Part shown: positions 1-5,774 of the stretch, one piece after another | Position numbering within the stretch: the stretch's first letter is position 1 | Layout: every line of letters begins with the position of its first letter | NCBI GenBank assembly: GCA_029940245.1 | Contig: JAOZRF010000056.1 | Coordinates: forward strand, 1-9,739 | From: Desulfobacula sp. | Lineage (GTDB): Bacteria; Desulfobacterota; Desulfobacteria; Desulfobacterales; Desulfobacteraceae | Direction: 5' to 3' | DNA length: 9,739 nucleotides | Notes under the pieces: generated by a model | Seen by the model: the letters and a program-made list of their open reading frames with translations, nothing else | Databases searched by the model: none | What the model was told of the DNA's origin: nothing | Translations under genes and position numbers: made by a program

Positions 1-276
1 AGAAGAGGCTGGAAAATTTTTCCCTTCAAAAACCGGAACCTCGCCAAAGGTGTTACCAGGGCCGTAAATATGAAGGATCTGCTCCTTGCCTTCAAAGGAA
101 AGTTTGAAAACTTTAATTTTTCCTTTTTCAACCATATAAAACCCGTCTCCCTTATCTCCTTCATGGAAGATCATTTCTCCCTTGTCAAAATTAAGAGTTG
201 TGGCTATGGAAGCTATTTTTTCCAGGTGTTCGTCAGAAAGACCTGAAAAAAGTGGTATTGTTTTTAAGTTTTTAAT
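1..276 (-). CDS. Crp/Fnr-family transcription regulator, probable HcpR-like (C-terminus beyond the left edge)
   Basis: This is the N-terminal 92 codons of a Crp/Fnr regulator. The visible part is the cyclic-nucleotide-binding-type beta-barrel sensor domain. It reads IKNLKTIPLFSGLSDEHLEK, then a KGEMIFHEGDKGDGFYMVEKG segment, and later ILHIYGPGNTFGEVPVFEG, the usual barrel glycine and phosphate-cassette-like pattern. The C-terminal winged HTH lies outside the window. There are no Cys residues in the visible part, so it is not an FNR with an N-terminal [4Fe-4S] cluster. It is divergent from hcp with an FNR/HcpR-type palindrome in between, which is the usual arrangement for HcpR, a heme/NO-responsive activator of hcp in sulfate reducers. 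The name HcpR is inferred from context. The start is uncertain. No ATG, GTG or TTG lies just upstream of the conserved region. An ATT codon at 274-276 has a good GGAGAA Shine-Dalgarno sequence (286-291); the only conventional alternative is TTG at 325-327, which has no ribosome binding site. Confidence 0.85.
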   Translation of the reverse strand, partial: MKNLKTIPLFSGLSDEHLEKIASIATTLNFDKGEMIFHEGDKGDGFYMVEKGKIKVFKLSFEGKEQILHIYGPGNTFGEVPVFEGKNFPASS

Positions 277-285
277 ATCGTATAA

Positions 286-327
286 TTCTCCGGCTAAAAG
301 TATTAAAAAATTTTTAAAAGTTAACAA
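286..327 (-). promoter_or_regulatory. Candidate promoter and ribosome binding site of the Crp/Fnr-family gene
   Basis: Read on the minus strand, TTGTTA (322-327) is followed after 17 bases by AATACT (299-304), a plausible sigma-70 pair. GGAGAA (286-291) follows. A transcript starting near 292 would begin just before this Shine-Dalgarno sequence and favour the ATT start at 276 over the TTG at 327, which overlaps the proposed -35. The region is very A/T-rich, so chance matches are likely. Confidence 0.35.
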
Positions 328-350
328 ATAATCAAAAAAAGTGAGATTAC

Positions 351-364
351 TTGATCCAAGTCAA
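351..364. promoter_or_regulatory. FNR/HcpR-type operator between the regulator gene and hcp
   Basis: TTGATCCAAGTCAA has the form TTGAn-N4-nTCAA, one base away from a perfect TTGAC-N4-GTCAA or TTGAT-N4-ATCAA palindrome. Its flanks are also symmetric: C at 350 and G at 365. This is the class of site bound by Crp/Fnr-family proteins that recognise TTGA half-sites, including FNR and HcpR. The centre at 357.5 is about 25-30 bases upstream of the TATAAT at 382-387. That places the site near -40 for hcp, where a class II activator normally sits. It is also in range to control the divergent regulator gene. Confidence 0.75.
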
Positions 365-381
365 GGATTTATATTCTTTTT

Positions 382-387
382 TATAAT
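382..387 (+). promoter_or_regulatory. Probable -10 element of the hcp promoter
   Basis: A consensus TATAAT lies 62 bases upstream of the hcp start codon. No good -35 hexamer lies 17 bases upstream. The FNR/HcpR-type palindrome occupies that zone instead, as expected of an activator-dependent promoter. The transcription start would be about 394-396. The leader ends in AAAGGAG (435-441), a strong ribosome binding site 7 bases before the ATG. Confidence 0.5.
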
Positions 388-448
388 AAGTTCACATCAG
401 GATGTAAAGATTAATTGTTCGTCAACCATAATATAAAGGAGAACCAAA

Positions 449-2092
449 ATGTTTTGTTTTCAATGTCAGGAAACAGCTAAAAACCAGGGATGCACCATTA
501 AAGGTGTTTGTGGGAAAGAGAATGGCACTGCCAATCTTCAGGATCTGTTGATTTATAACCTTAAGGGAATAAGTGTTATCGCAGTAGCGGCCAAAGCCCA
601 GGGGGCAGCAACTCCCAAAGACGCAGGTCTGTTTGTTGCCCAGGCACTTTTTACCACCATAACAAATACAAATTTTAATGATGAAAATTTGAACCAGTGG
701 ATTTTACAGGCCCAGAAAGTTAAAAAAGAACTCTTTGAAAGCGTGAAAGATAAAATGGGATCGGATCTTCATGAAAGTGCCACCTGGTATTCTGATGACG
801 TGGCTTCCTTTAACGCCAAAGCTGAAATTGTGGGTATCCTTGCCACGGAAAACGAGGATGTTCGATCCCTTCGTGAACTTCTGATCATCGGCTTAAAAGG
901 GATTGCAGCCTATGCAGATCATGCATCAGTTTTAGGTGTTGAAAAAGATGAAATTTTTGATTTCATTTTTGAAGCCCTTGCATCCACCACCCGGGATTTG
1001 TCTGTTGATGAAATGGTAGGCATGGTACTTAAGGCAGGTGAGGTGGCAGTCACCACCATGGCCGCTCTTGATGAAGCCAACACAACTGCCTATGGCCACC
1101 CGGAATTGACGGAAGTCAATATCGGCGTTGGATCAAATCCTGGAATACTTATTTCAGGACATGACCTTAAAGATATGGAAGAACTTTTAAAACAGACCCA
1201 AGGGACGGGAGTGGATGTATACACCCATGGGGAAATGCTGCCAGCCAATTCTTATCCTGCGTTTAAGAAATTTGTCCATCTTATCGGCAATTATGGCGGT
1301 TCATGGTGGCACCAGAATGAAGAGTTTGAATCCTTTAATGGTCCGATTCTCATGACCACTAACTGCATTGTTCCCATGAAAAAGAAAAACACTTACAAAG
1401 ACAGAGTTTTTACCACTGGTGTGGTTTCCTATCCAGGTACAAAACATATTGCGGACAGGGTTAAGGGTGGGGCTAAGGATTTCTCAGGAATTGTAGCCCT
1501 TGCCAAAACCTGTAGCGCACCTGTAGAACTTGAAACCGGCAAGATTATCGGCGGATTTGCCCACAACCAGGTATTGGCCCTGGCGGACAAGGTTGTTGAT
1601 GCTGTAAAATCAGGTGCAATCAAACGCTTTGTTGTCATGGCCGGGTGTGATGGTCGTCAAAAAGGAAGAAACTATTTTACCCAAGTAGCTGAAAAACTTC
1701 CAAAAGATGCTGTGATCCTGACTGCCGGATGTGCAAAATACAGATATAATAAACTGGATCTGGGCGATATCGGAGGTATTCCAAGAGTGTTGGATGCAGG
1801 TCAGTGCAACGACTGCTATTCTCTTGCTGTTATCGCTCTTAAGCTTAAAGAGGTTTTTGCCCTTGACAATATCAATGATCTTCCGATTTCCTTTGACATT
1901 GGATGGTATGAGCAAAAGGCAGTAGCCGTTCTTCTGGCTCTTCTGCATCTGGGTGTAAAAGGTATCCGTCTTGGGCCAACACTTCCTGCTTTTGTATCTC
2001 CAACGGTCCTGAATGTACTGGTTGAAAATTTTGATATTAAACTGATTACTGAACCTGATGCTGACGTAGAAGCCATGATGCAGGGCAGATAA
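449..2092 (+). CDS. hcp: Hybrid cluster protein (Hcp, class I; formerly hydroxylamine reductase)
   Basis: Hcp is a cytoplasmic iron-sulfur-oxygen protein of anaerobes. It reduces NO to N2O in E. coli and hydroxylamine to ammonia in vitro, and it has been linked to protein S-nitrosylation. The 547 residues match the usual length of about 550. The N-terminus carries C3-x2-C6-x8-C15-x5-C21, the class I proximal cluster motif found in Desulfovibrio. All eight ligands of the hybrid cluster are visible: H238, E262, C306, C400, C428, C453, E488 and K490. Each is offset by exactly -6 from the D. vulgaris numbering (H244 to K496), so the enzyme should be intact. The ATG at 449 is preceded by AAAGGAG. 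The upstream FNR/HcpR-type site predicts induction by NO or nitrite through the divergent regulator. No hcr flavoprotein gene is adjacent. The ferredoxin-type genes downstream are candidate electron donors, which is inference. Confidence 0.98.
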   Translation: MFCFQCQETAKNQGCTIKGVCGKENGTANLQDLLIYNLKGISVIAVAAKAQGAATPKDAGLFVAQALFTTITNTNFNDENLNQWILQAQKVKKELFESVKDKMGSDLHESATWYSDDVASFNAKAEIVGILATENEDVRSLRELLIIGLKGIAAYADHASVLGVEKDEIFDFIFEALASTTRDLSVDEMVGMVLKAGEVAVTTMAALDEANTTAYGHPELTEVNIGVGSNPGILISGHDLKDMEELLKQTQGTGVDVYTHGEMLPANSYPAFKKFVHLIGNYGGSWWHQNEEFESFNGPILMTTNCIVPMKKKNTYKDRVFTTGVVSYPGTKHIADRVKGGAKDFSGIVALAKTCSAPVELETGKIIGGFAHNQVLALADKVVDAVKSGAIKRFVVMAGCDGRQKGRNYFTQVAEKLPKDAVILTAGCAKYRYNKLDLGDIGGIPRVLDAGQCNDCYSLAVIALKLKEVFALDNINDLPISFDIGWYEQKAVAVLLALLHLGVKGIRLGPTLPAFVSPTVLNVLVENFDIKLITEPDADVEAMMQGR

Positions 2093-2101
2093 TTAAAAAC
2101 C

Positions 2102-2159
2102 AGTGAGATATGAGTAGTGAGAAGTAGTATGTTTTTTTTCTCAATACTCATGTCTCACT
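2102..2159 (+). terminator. Long imperfect hairpin after hcp; terminator, attenuator or mRNA stabiliser
   Basis: The arms at 2102-2116 and 2145-2159 pair over 15 bases with one G/A-type imperfection (AGTGAGATATGAGTA against TACTCATGTCTCACT). After one mismatch the stem continues with TGAGAA (2118-2123) against TTCTCA (2138-2143), around a 14-base loop. An A-run (2095-2099) lies before it and a T-run (2159-2163) follows, so it could terminate in either direction. It starts 10 bases after the hcp stop and ends before the AAAAGGAG ribosome binding site (2176-2183) of the next gene. Partial termination would give more hcp than downstream mRNA. The left arm contains repeated GTGAG/TGAGTAG units, so it may instead be a dispersed genomic repeat. 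Confidence 0.6.
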
Positions 2160-2190
2160 TTTTAAATCATTTGTTAAAAGGAGTCTTAGA

Positions 2191-2925
2191 ATGAAATGCC
2201 CGGGACAAGATACCCAATACTGGAATGAAGAGGCCATCTTTGAAATTAAATGCCCGGAATGCGGTCATCCCATGGAATTTTTCAAGGATGATGCGACTCG
2301 AAGATGTGCAAACTGCAAGAAAAAAATTGTTAATCCCAGGATGGATTTTGGCTGCGCTTCCTATTGCAAATTTGCCGAGCAATGCCTTGGTGCTCTGCCG
2401 GAAGAGTTTATTGCCAAAAGAGATGATCTGTTAAAAGACCGGGTGGCCGTGGAAATGAAAAGATATCTTGGAACAGATTTTAAACACATCGGGCATGCAG
2501 CAAAGGTTGCAAATTTTGCAGAGAAAATCGGGAAAAAAGAAAAAGCAAATCTTGCAGTAGTTCTTTGTGCGGCATATCTATATGATATCGGTGTAAAAAA
2601 TATTCTTGAAAAACATGATTCCATCGAACCTGAATTTATGGAACAAGAGAGCCCGAAAGTGGCCAGAGAACTTATGGAAAAATTGGGAGCAAAAGAAGAA
2701 TTGATCAATGAAGTCATTGATATCGTTGGACATCATAATCGTCCGGCAGAAGATGACAGTTTGAACAGCAAGGTTCTGCATGACGCGGACATGCTTACCC
2801 ATATGGCAGGCTGCGAAAAGAAAAATAGCGTTAATGATGAAGAGTTTCGTGGTAAACTTGACCGGCTTTTTTTAACAGCAGCCGGGAACGAATTGGCCAA
2901 ACAGGTGTTGATAGAAGCGAACTAG
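2191..2925 (+). CDS. HD-domain protein with Cys-rich (zinc-ribbon-like) N-terminus, function unknown
   Basis: 244 residues, cytoplasmic. The N-terminal 70 residues hold eight Cys: C3, a CxxC pair at C21/C24, a second at C39/C42, then C55-x3-C59-x5-C65. The two CxxC pairs look like a zinc ribbon; the remaining cysteines could bind a second metal or Fe-S cluster. Residues about 90-205 form an HD-superfamily fold, with H102 (GHAAKVANFAEKIG), the HD position at 131-132, H181/H182 (VGHHNRP) and D198/D200 (LHDADML). The HD dyad itself reads Y131-D132 rather than His-Asp, so one metal ligand of the canonical phosphohydrolase site is missing. Similar Cys-rich HD proteins occur in other anaerobes by recollection; none I know has an assigned substrate. 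The start is supported by AAAAGGAG 7 bases upstream. It lies 98 bases after hcp, beyond the hairpin, and 75 bases before the ferredoxin gene, so all are probably co-regulated. A regulatory rather than catalytic role is possible. Confidence 0.88.
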   Translation: MKCPGQDTQYWNEEAIFEIKCPECGHPMEFFKDDATRRCANCKKKIVNPRMDFGCASYCKFAEQCLGALPEEFIAKRDDLLKDRVAVEMKRYLGTDFKHIGHAAKVANFAEKIGKKEKANLAVVLCAAYLYDIGVKNILEKHDSIEPEFMEQESPKVARELMEKLGAKEELINEVIDIVGHHNRPAEDDSLNSKVLHDADMLTHMAGCEKKNSVNDEEFRGKLDRLFLTAAGNELAKQVLIEAN

Positions 2926-3000
2926 AAAATAGTTTTGAATGATAAGCGATCCAAAAGAAGGCCTGTGATTCAAATTAATATATAGTGAGGGGGAACTGAT

Positions 3001-3744
3001 ATGAAAGTGATGAGAAAAATTATAGAAATAGATGAAGAATTGTGTGATGGCTGCGGAAACTGCGTACTTGCCTGTGCAGAAGGTGCTATCCAGATTATAG
3101 CCGGCAAGGCAAAAGTGGTCTCGGACAAATATTGTGATGGTTTGGGAGCCTGTATTGGTGACTGCCCCCAGGATGCTTTAAAAATCATAGAAAGAGAAGC
3201 AGACGATTTTGATGAGCAAGCTGTTGAAGAATTTTTAAAACAACAAAAAACAGATAAAATAAAAACAGAACCCCTTGCCTGCGGCTGCCCTTCTACAACC
3301 ATCAGCACCTTTCCAACCGCGAATGAAAGTTCCTGTGACTGTGCCAACAAACCAAGTGTCCAGCCCACGGGCGGCATAAGCTGTCTGGGCCATTGGCCCG
3401 TTCAGATAAAGCTGGTTCCAGCGGGCGCACCCTTTCTTAAGGATTCAGATCTTGTGATTGCAGCAGATTGTGTACCAGTGGCCTATCCAACCTTTCATGC
3501 AGATTTTTTGAAAGGAAACACCGTTATGATAGGATGTCCCAAATTTGATAATGCTGAAGAAAATGTGGAAAAACTCTCCCAGGTGTTTAGAGTGTCCGGG
3601 ATCAAGAGTATAATAGCTGCAATCATGGAAGTGCCCTGTTGTTCTGCCATGCCGGGGATCATTAAAAAGGCCCTTGAACGATCAGGAGTTGATATCCCTT
3701 ATAAGGAGGTTGTGATCAGTTATCAAGGACAAATTCTTTCATGA
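3001..3744 (+). CDS. FrdX-like ferredoxin-domain iron-sulfur protein associated with Hcp
   Basis: 247 residues, cytoplasmic. The N-terminus is a bacterial-ferredoxin domain. The first motif, C15-x2-C18-x2-C21-x3-C25, is complete, though Ala follows C25 instead of Pro. The second reads C45-D-G-L48-G-A-C51-x3-C55-P, with Leu where the second Cys should be. CDGLGAC is in my recollection typical of this family and not an error. One cluster is therefore probably three-Cys or [3Fe-4S], or uses another ligand. A Cys-rich linker follows (C94, C96, C112, C114), then a domain at about 125-245 with C128 (SCLGHWPVQ), C157, C179 (IGCPKFDN) and C213-C214. A comparable ferredoxin-like gene, frdX, accompanies hcp in the HcpR regulon of Desulfovibrio. 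The likely job is electron transfer to Hcp or to the next gene's product, which is inference. GAGGGGG (2987-2993) precedes the ATG. The stop codon overlaps the next start (ATGA). Confidence 0.88.
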   Translation: MKVMRKIIEIDEELCDGCGNCVLACAEGAIQIIAGKAKVVSDKYCDGLGACIGDCPQDALKIIEREADDFDEQAVEEFLKQQKTDKIKTEPLACGCPSTTISTFPTANESSCDCANKPSVQPTGGISCLGHWPVQIKLVPAGAPFLKDSDLVIAADCVPVAYPTFHADFLKGNTVMIGCPKFDNAEENVEKLSQVFRVSGIKSIIAAIMEVPCCSAMPGIIKKALERSGVDIPYKEVVISYQGQILS

Positions 3745-4532
3745 AGTGGTCCCGCGATGCAGAAAATGCTATTTTAAAAGTTCCATTTTTTGTAAGAAAA
3801 AAAGTTAAAAAAAAAGTTGAGGATTTTGTTGGGCAAAAAAACAAGACATCCGTTGAATTGTCAGATGTAAATGCATTGAAACAAAAGTTCTTGTCCAAAG
3901 GTGGGATGGAAAAAGATATCAAAGGATATGAGATCACCACCTGCTTTGGGGATGCCGGATGCCCGAATACGGCAAATTCCGGTACGGGGCTGGCAAAAGA
4001 TATTGAGAAAATTTTTGAAAAAGAAAATATCTTTTTATTTTTAAAAGAGAACGTAAAGGGCGATTTAAAGTTCCATCACGAGTTCAGGGTTGCGCTTTGT
4101 GATTGCCCCAATGCCTGTTCAAGACCACAGATTGTGGATATCGGTATCATTGGATCAGTTCTTCCAGAATTGTCAAAAGAGGCATGCACCCTTTGCGGTT
4201 CATGTGTTAAAGCGTGTGATGAAAATGCCATTGAGCTCGATGAAAAAAATGTTAAGCCTTTGATCGATTATAATCAATGCCTTATGTGTGCCAAATGTAT
4301 AAGGGTATGCCCCACCGGAACCATTTGCGAAAAAGAAAAAGGTTTTCGCGTGATGCTTGGCGGAAGATTGGGACGTCATCCCAGGCTTGCAATGGAAATC
4401 CCGGGGTTTCATACCCATGAAGCCGTATTAGAAATTGTAAAAAATTGCCTGAAATTTTATAAAGAGAATTCAAAAAACGGGCAACGGTTTTCCCATATTC
4501 TTTCTTCAGTGGATCAGATTCTTTCCTTGTGA
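3741..4532 (+). CDS. PCP_red / partial sulfite-reductase-like / 2x[4Fe-4S] ferredoxin protein
   Basis: 263 residues, translationally coupled to the preceding gene by an ATGA overlap. Residues 3-30 (WSRDAENAILKVPFFVRKKV and onward) match the PCP_red motif, found also in light-independent protochlorophyllide reductase. Next comes a siroheme/[4Fe-4S]-type half-domain as in sulfite and nitrite reductases, with C68-x5-C74 and C122-x3-C126, plus C120. Inserted after it, as in DsrA/DsrB, is a two-cluster ferredoxin domain: C149, C152, C155, C159 and C180, C183, C186, C190-P. The C-terminal GGRLGRHPRL segment (about 207-216) is also typical of sulfite reductases. Only about 35 residues separate PCP_red from C68, so the other ferredoxin-like lobe of a full siroheme enzyme is missing. 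It may be a minimal reductase for nitrite, hydroxylamine or sulfite, or only an electron-transfer partner for Hcp. Such proteins recur in anaerobes by recollection, without assigned function. AAGGA (3725-3729) may serve as a ribosome binding site, though its spacing is long. Confidence 0.88.
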   Translation: MKWSRDAENAILKVPFFVRKKVKKKVEDFVGQKNKTSVELSDVNALKQKFLSKGGMEKDIKGYEITTCFGDAGCPNTANSGTGLAKDIEKIFEKENIFLFLKENVKGDLKFHHEFRVALCDCPNACSRPQIVDIGIIGSVLPELSKEACTLCGSCVKACDENAIELDEKNVKPLIDYNQCLMCAKCIRVCPTGTICEKEKGFRVMLGGRLGRHPRLAMEIPGFHTHEAVLEIVKNCLKFYKENSKNGQRFSHILSSVDQILSL

Positions 4533-4587
4533 TTGGTTTTGTAAGAAAATTACCTACACTATAATCAGAAATCCTCCAATTGATTCG

Positions 4588-4618
4588 TTGACTCCATATT
4601 AGTAGTCTATTTAAATAG
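4588..4618 (+). promoter_or_regulatory. Candidate promoter of the TRAP transporter genes, overlapping a 12-bp palindrome
   Basis: TTGACT (4588-4593) is followed after 17 or 18 bases by TTAAAT (4611-4616) or TAAATA (4612-4617), a usable sigma-70 pair about 50 bases before the ATG. The proposed -10 lies inside a perfect palindrome, CTATTTAAATAG (4607-4618), a possible operator where a repressor would block the promoter. The nearby MarR-family gene is one candidate regulator, which is inference. The leader ends in AGGAGGA (4654-4660), a near-ideal ribosome binding site. No clear terminator was seen between the stop of the upstream gene at 4532 and this promoter, so read-through is possible. Confidence 0.5.
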
Positions 4619-4664
4619 TAAAAATGGATTTTTATGTTTTAACAACAACAAACAGGAGGATCGT

Positions 4665-5630
4665 ATGAAAAGTAAACATTTATTAATCATTGGTTTTATT
4701 GCTGTACTCACCATGGCATTTTGCCAGTCATCCTTTGCAAAAGAAAGACTCGTATTTGGTGGCGGCCCTGCCGGTGGCACATTCCAGGTAGTTGCTAACG
4801 CAATTCAGGTGTATAAACCCTTGAAAGAAGCCGCCACATTTAAAATACAGGCACAGTCTTCAGCTGGTTCCGTTGAAAACTTGAGAAAAACAAATTCCGG
4901 CAAACAACAATTTAGCGTTGTTTATTCTGGTCATGTTTATTTGGGTCGAAATGGTATGATGAAGAAGGATACCAAAAAATATGAGGATGTTCTGGCCGTT
5001 GCATGGCTCTATGGTGCACCGGGTCAGCTTGTTGTTCGTGCAGGTTCCGGAATTAAAAGCGTAAAAGATCTGGTGGGCAAAAAAGTGGGTGTTGGTAATG
5101 CCGGTTCTGGTGCATTTGCAAACTGTGAACTTTTTTTCAGCCACATGGGTGTCTGGGATAAAATTGAAAGAAATGCCATGGGTTACAATGATGCTGCCCA
5201 GGCATTTGGTAACCACCAGTTGGATGCTTTCTGGCTGTTTACAGCTTTTCCGAGTGGTGCAGTCATCATGGCGGCACAGACCAATGACATTGCCCTTGTA
5301 AATCTTGATGCAGATGCCACAGCAAGCGGATTTTACAAGAAATATCCGTATTTTGCAAAATTGTCTGTTCCTGCAGGGACCTATAAAGGAGTAGACTATG
5401 AATCTCCTTCTTTCCAGGATTCCGCCCTTTGGGTAGCCAATTCAAAAGTGTCGGCAGATTCTGTATATAAAATACTTTCCCTTATTTATACGGATGAGGG
5501 GCTGGCCCATATGCATGCTGCAAAAAAGACATTTAAAAAGATGGCACTTGCAACCGGCGCTGACGGTGTTGTAACGCCTTTCCATCCAGGTGCTGAAAAA
5601 TTCTGGAAAGAGAAAGGTATTTTAAAATAG
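4665..5630 (+). CDS. TAXI-family TRAP transporter solute-binding protein (periplasmic)
   Basis: This is the periplasmic receptor of a TRAP (tripartite ATP-independent periplasmic) transporter. It captures a solute and hands it to the membrane permease, which is driven by an ion gradient. The 321 residues start with a Sec signal peptide: KSKH, a hydrophobic core at about 6-19, and a likely cleavage after A25 (SSFA/KE). A Cys at position 20 lies inside the signal peptide but its context (MAFC) is not a lipobox. The mature protein opens with LVFGGGPAGGTFQVVANAI, the variant glycine-rich TAXI motif. Other family-like segments are SVENLRKTNSGKQQFSVVYS, LVVRAGSGIKSVKDLVGKKV and GNAGSGAF. The TAXI family is further supported by the fused-type permease gene 144 bases downstream. 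The substrate is unknown; TAXI receptors are poorly characterised. AGGAGGA lies 4 bases before the ATG. Confidence 0.95.
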   Translation: MKSKHLLIIGFIAVLTMAFCQSSFAKERLVFGGGPAGGTFQVVANAIQVYKPLKEAATFKIQAQSSAGSVENLRKTNSGKQQFSVVYSGHVYLGRNGMMKKDTKKYEDVLAVAWLYGAPGQLVVRAGSGIKSVKDLVGKKVGVGNAGSGAFANCELFFSHMGVWDKIERNAMGYNDAAQAFGNHQLDAFWLFTAFPSGAVIMAAQTNDIALVNLDADATASGFYKKYPYFAKLSVPAGTYKGVDYESPSFQDSALWVANSKVSADSVYKILSLIYTDEGLAHMHAAKKTFKKMALATGADGVVTPFHPGAEKFWKEKGILK

Positions 5631-5715
5631 ACATAAGTTAGTTTAATGGGTATATCTTATTAAAGATGCGAGGTTTTAAATAAAGAAAATTTGTATCCTT
5701 TAACCGGTAACTGAA

Positions 5716-5757
5716 TCTTTGGGGACAGATTTGAAATCTGTCCCCAAAGATTTCAAA
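5716..5757. repeat. REP-like perfect palindrome between binding-protein and permease genes
   Basis: The arms at 5716-5732 (TCTTTGGGGACAGATTT) and 5734-5750 are exact reverse complements of 17 bases around a single G. Pairing can extend outward to GAA/TTTC with one bulged base. A second, mutually exclusive hairpin is possible: TTTGAAATC (5730-5738) with GATTTCAAA (5749-5757). GGGGACAGATTT/AAATCTGTCCCC arms are, in my recollection, common in dispersed palindromes of proteobacteria, some near REP-associated tyrosine transposases; no transposase is present here. There is no T-run, so it is a poor terminator. It may instead stabilise the upstream mRNA 3' end and keep binding protein more abundant than permease. 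It ends 4 bases before the permease ribosome binding site. Confidence 0.75.
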
Positions 5758-5774
5758 CAACAGGAAGGCAAACC

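Noticed and set aside
415..425. TTGTTCGTCAA, a possible second FNR/HcpR-type site upstream of hcp
   Set aside because: The half-sites are imperfect and the spacing is wrong (TTG-N4-TCAA rather than TTGA-N6-TCAA). It lies downstream of the probable transcription start.
1610..2151. Open frames of about 110 codons on the minus strand across the end of hcp
   Set aside because: They are antisense to a fully conserved gene and have no family-like motifs.
3133..3168. Apparent loss of a cluster Cys in the ferredoxin gene as a sequencing error or pseudogene mark
   Set aside because: The frame is intact on both sides, and the CDGLGAC pattern is one I recall as usual for this family.
4665..4740. The TAXI binding protein as a lipoprotein (Cys at residue 20)
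   Set aside because: The residues before Cys (MAF) do not form a lipobox, and a good signal peptidase I site follows (SSFA/KE).
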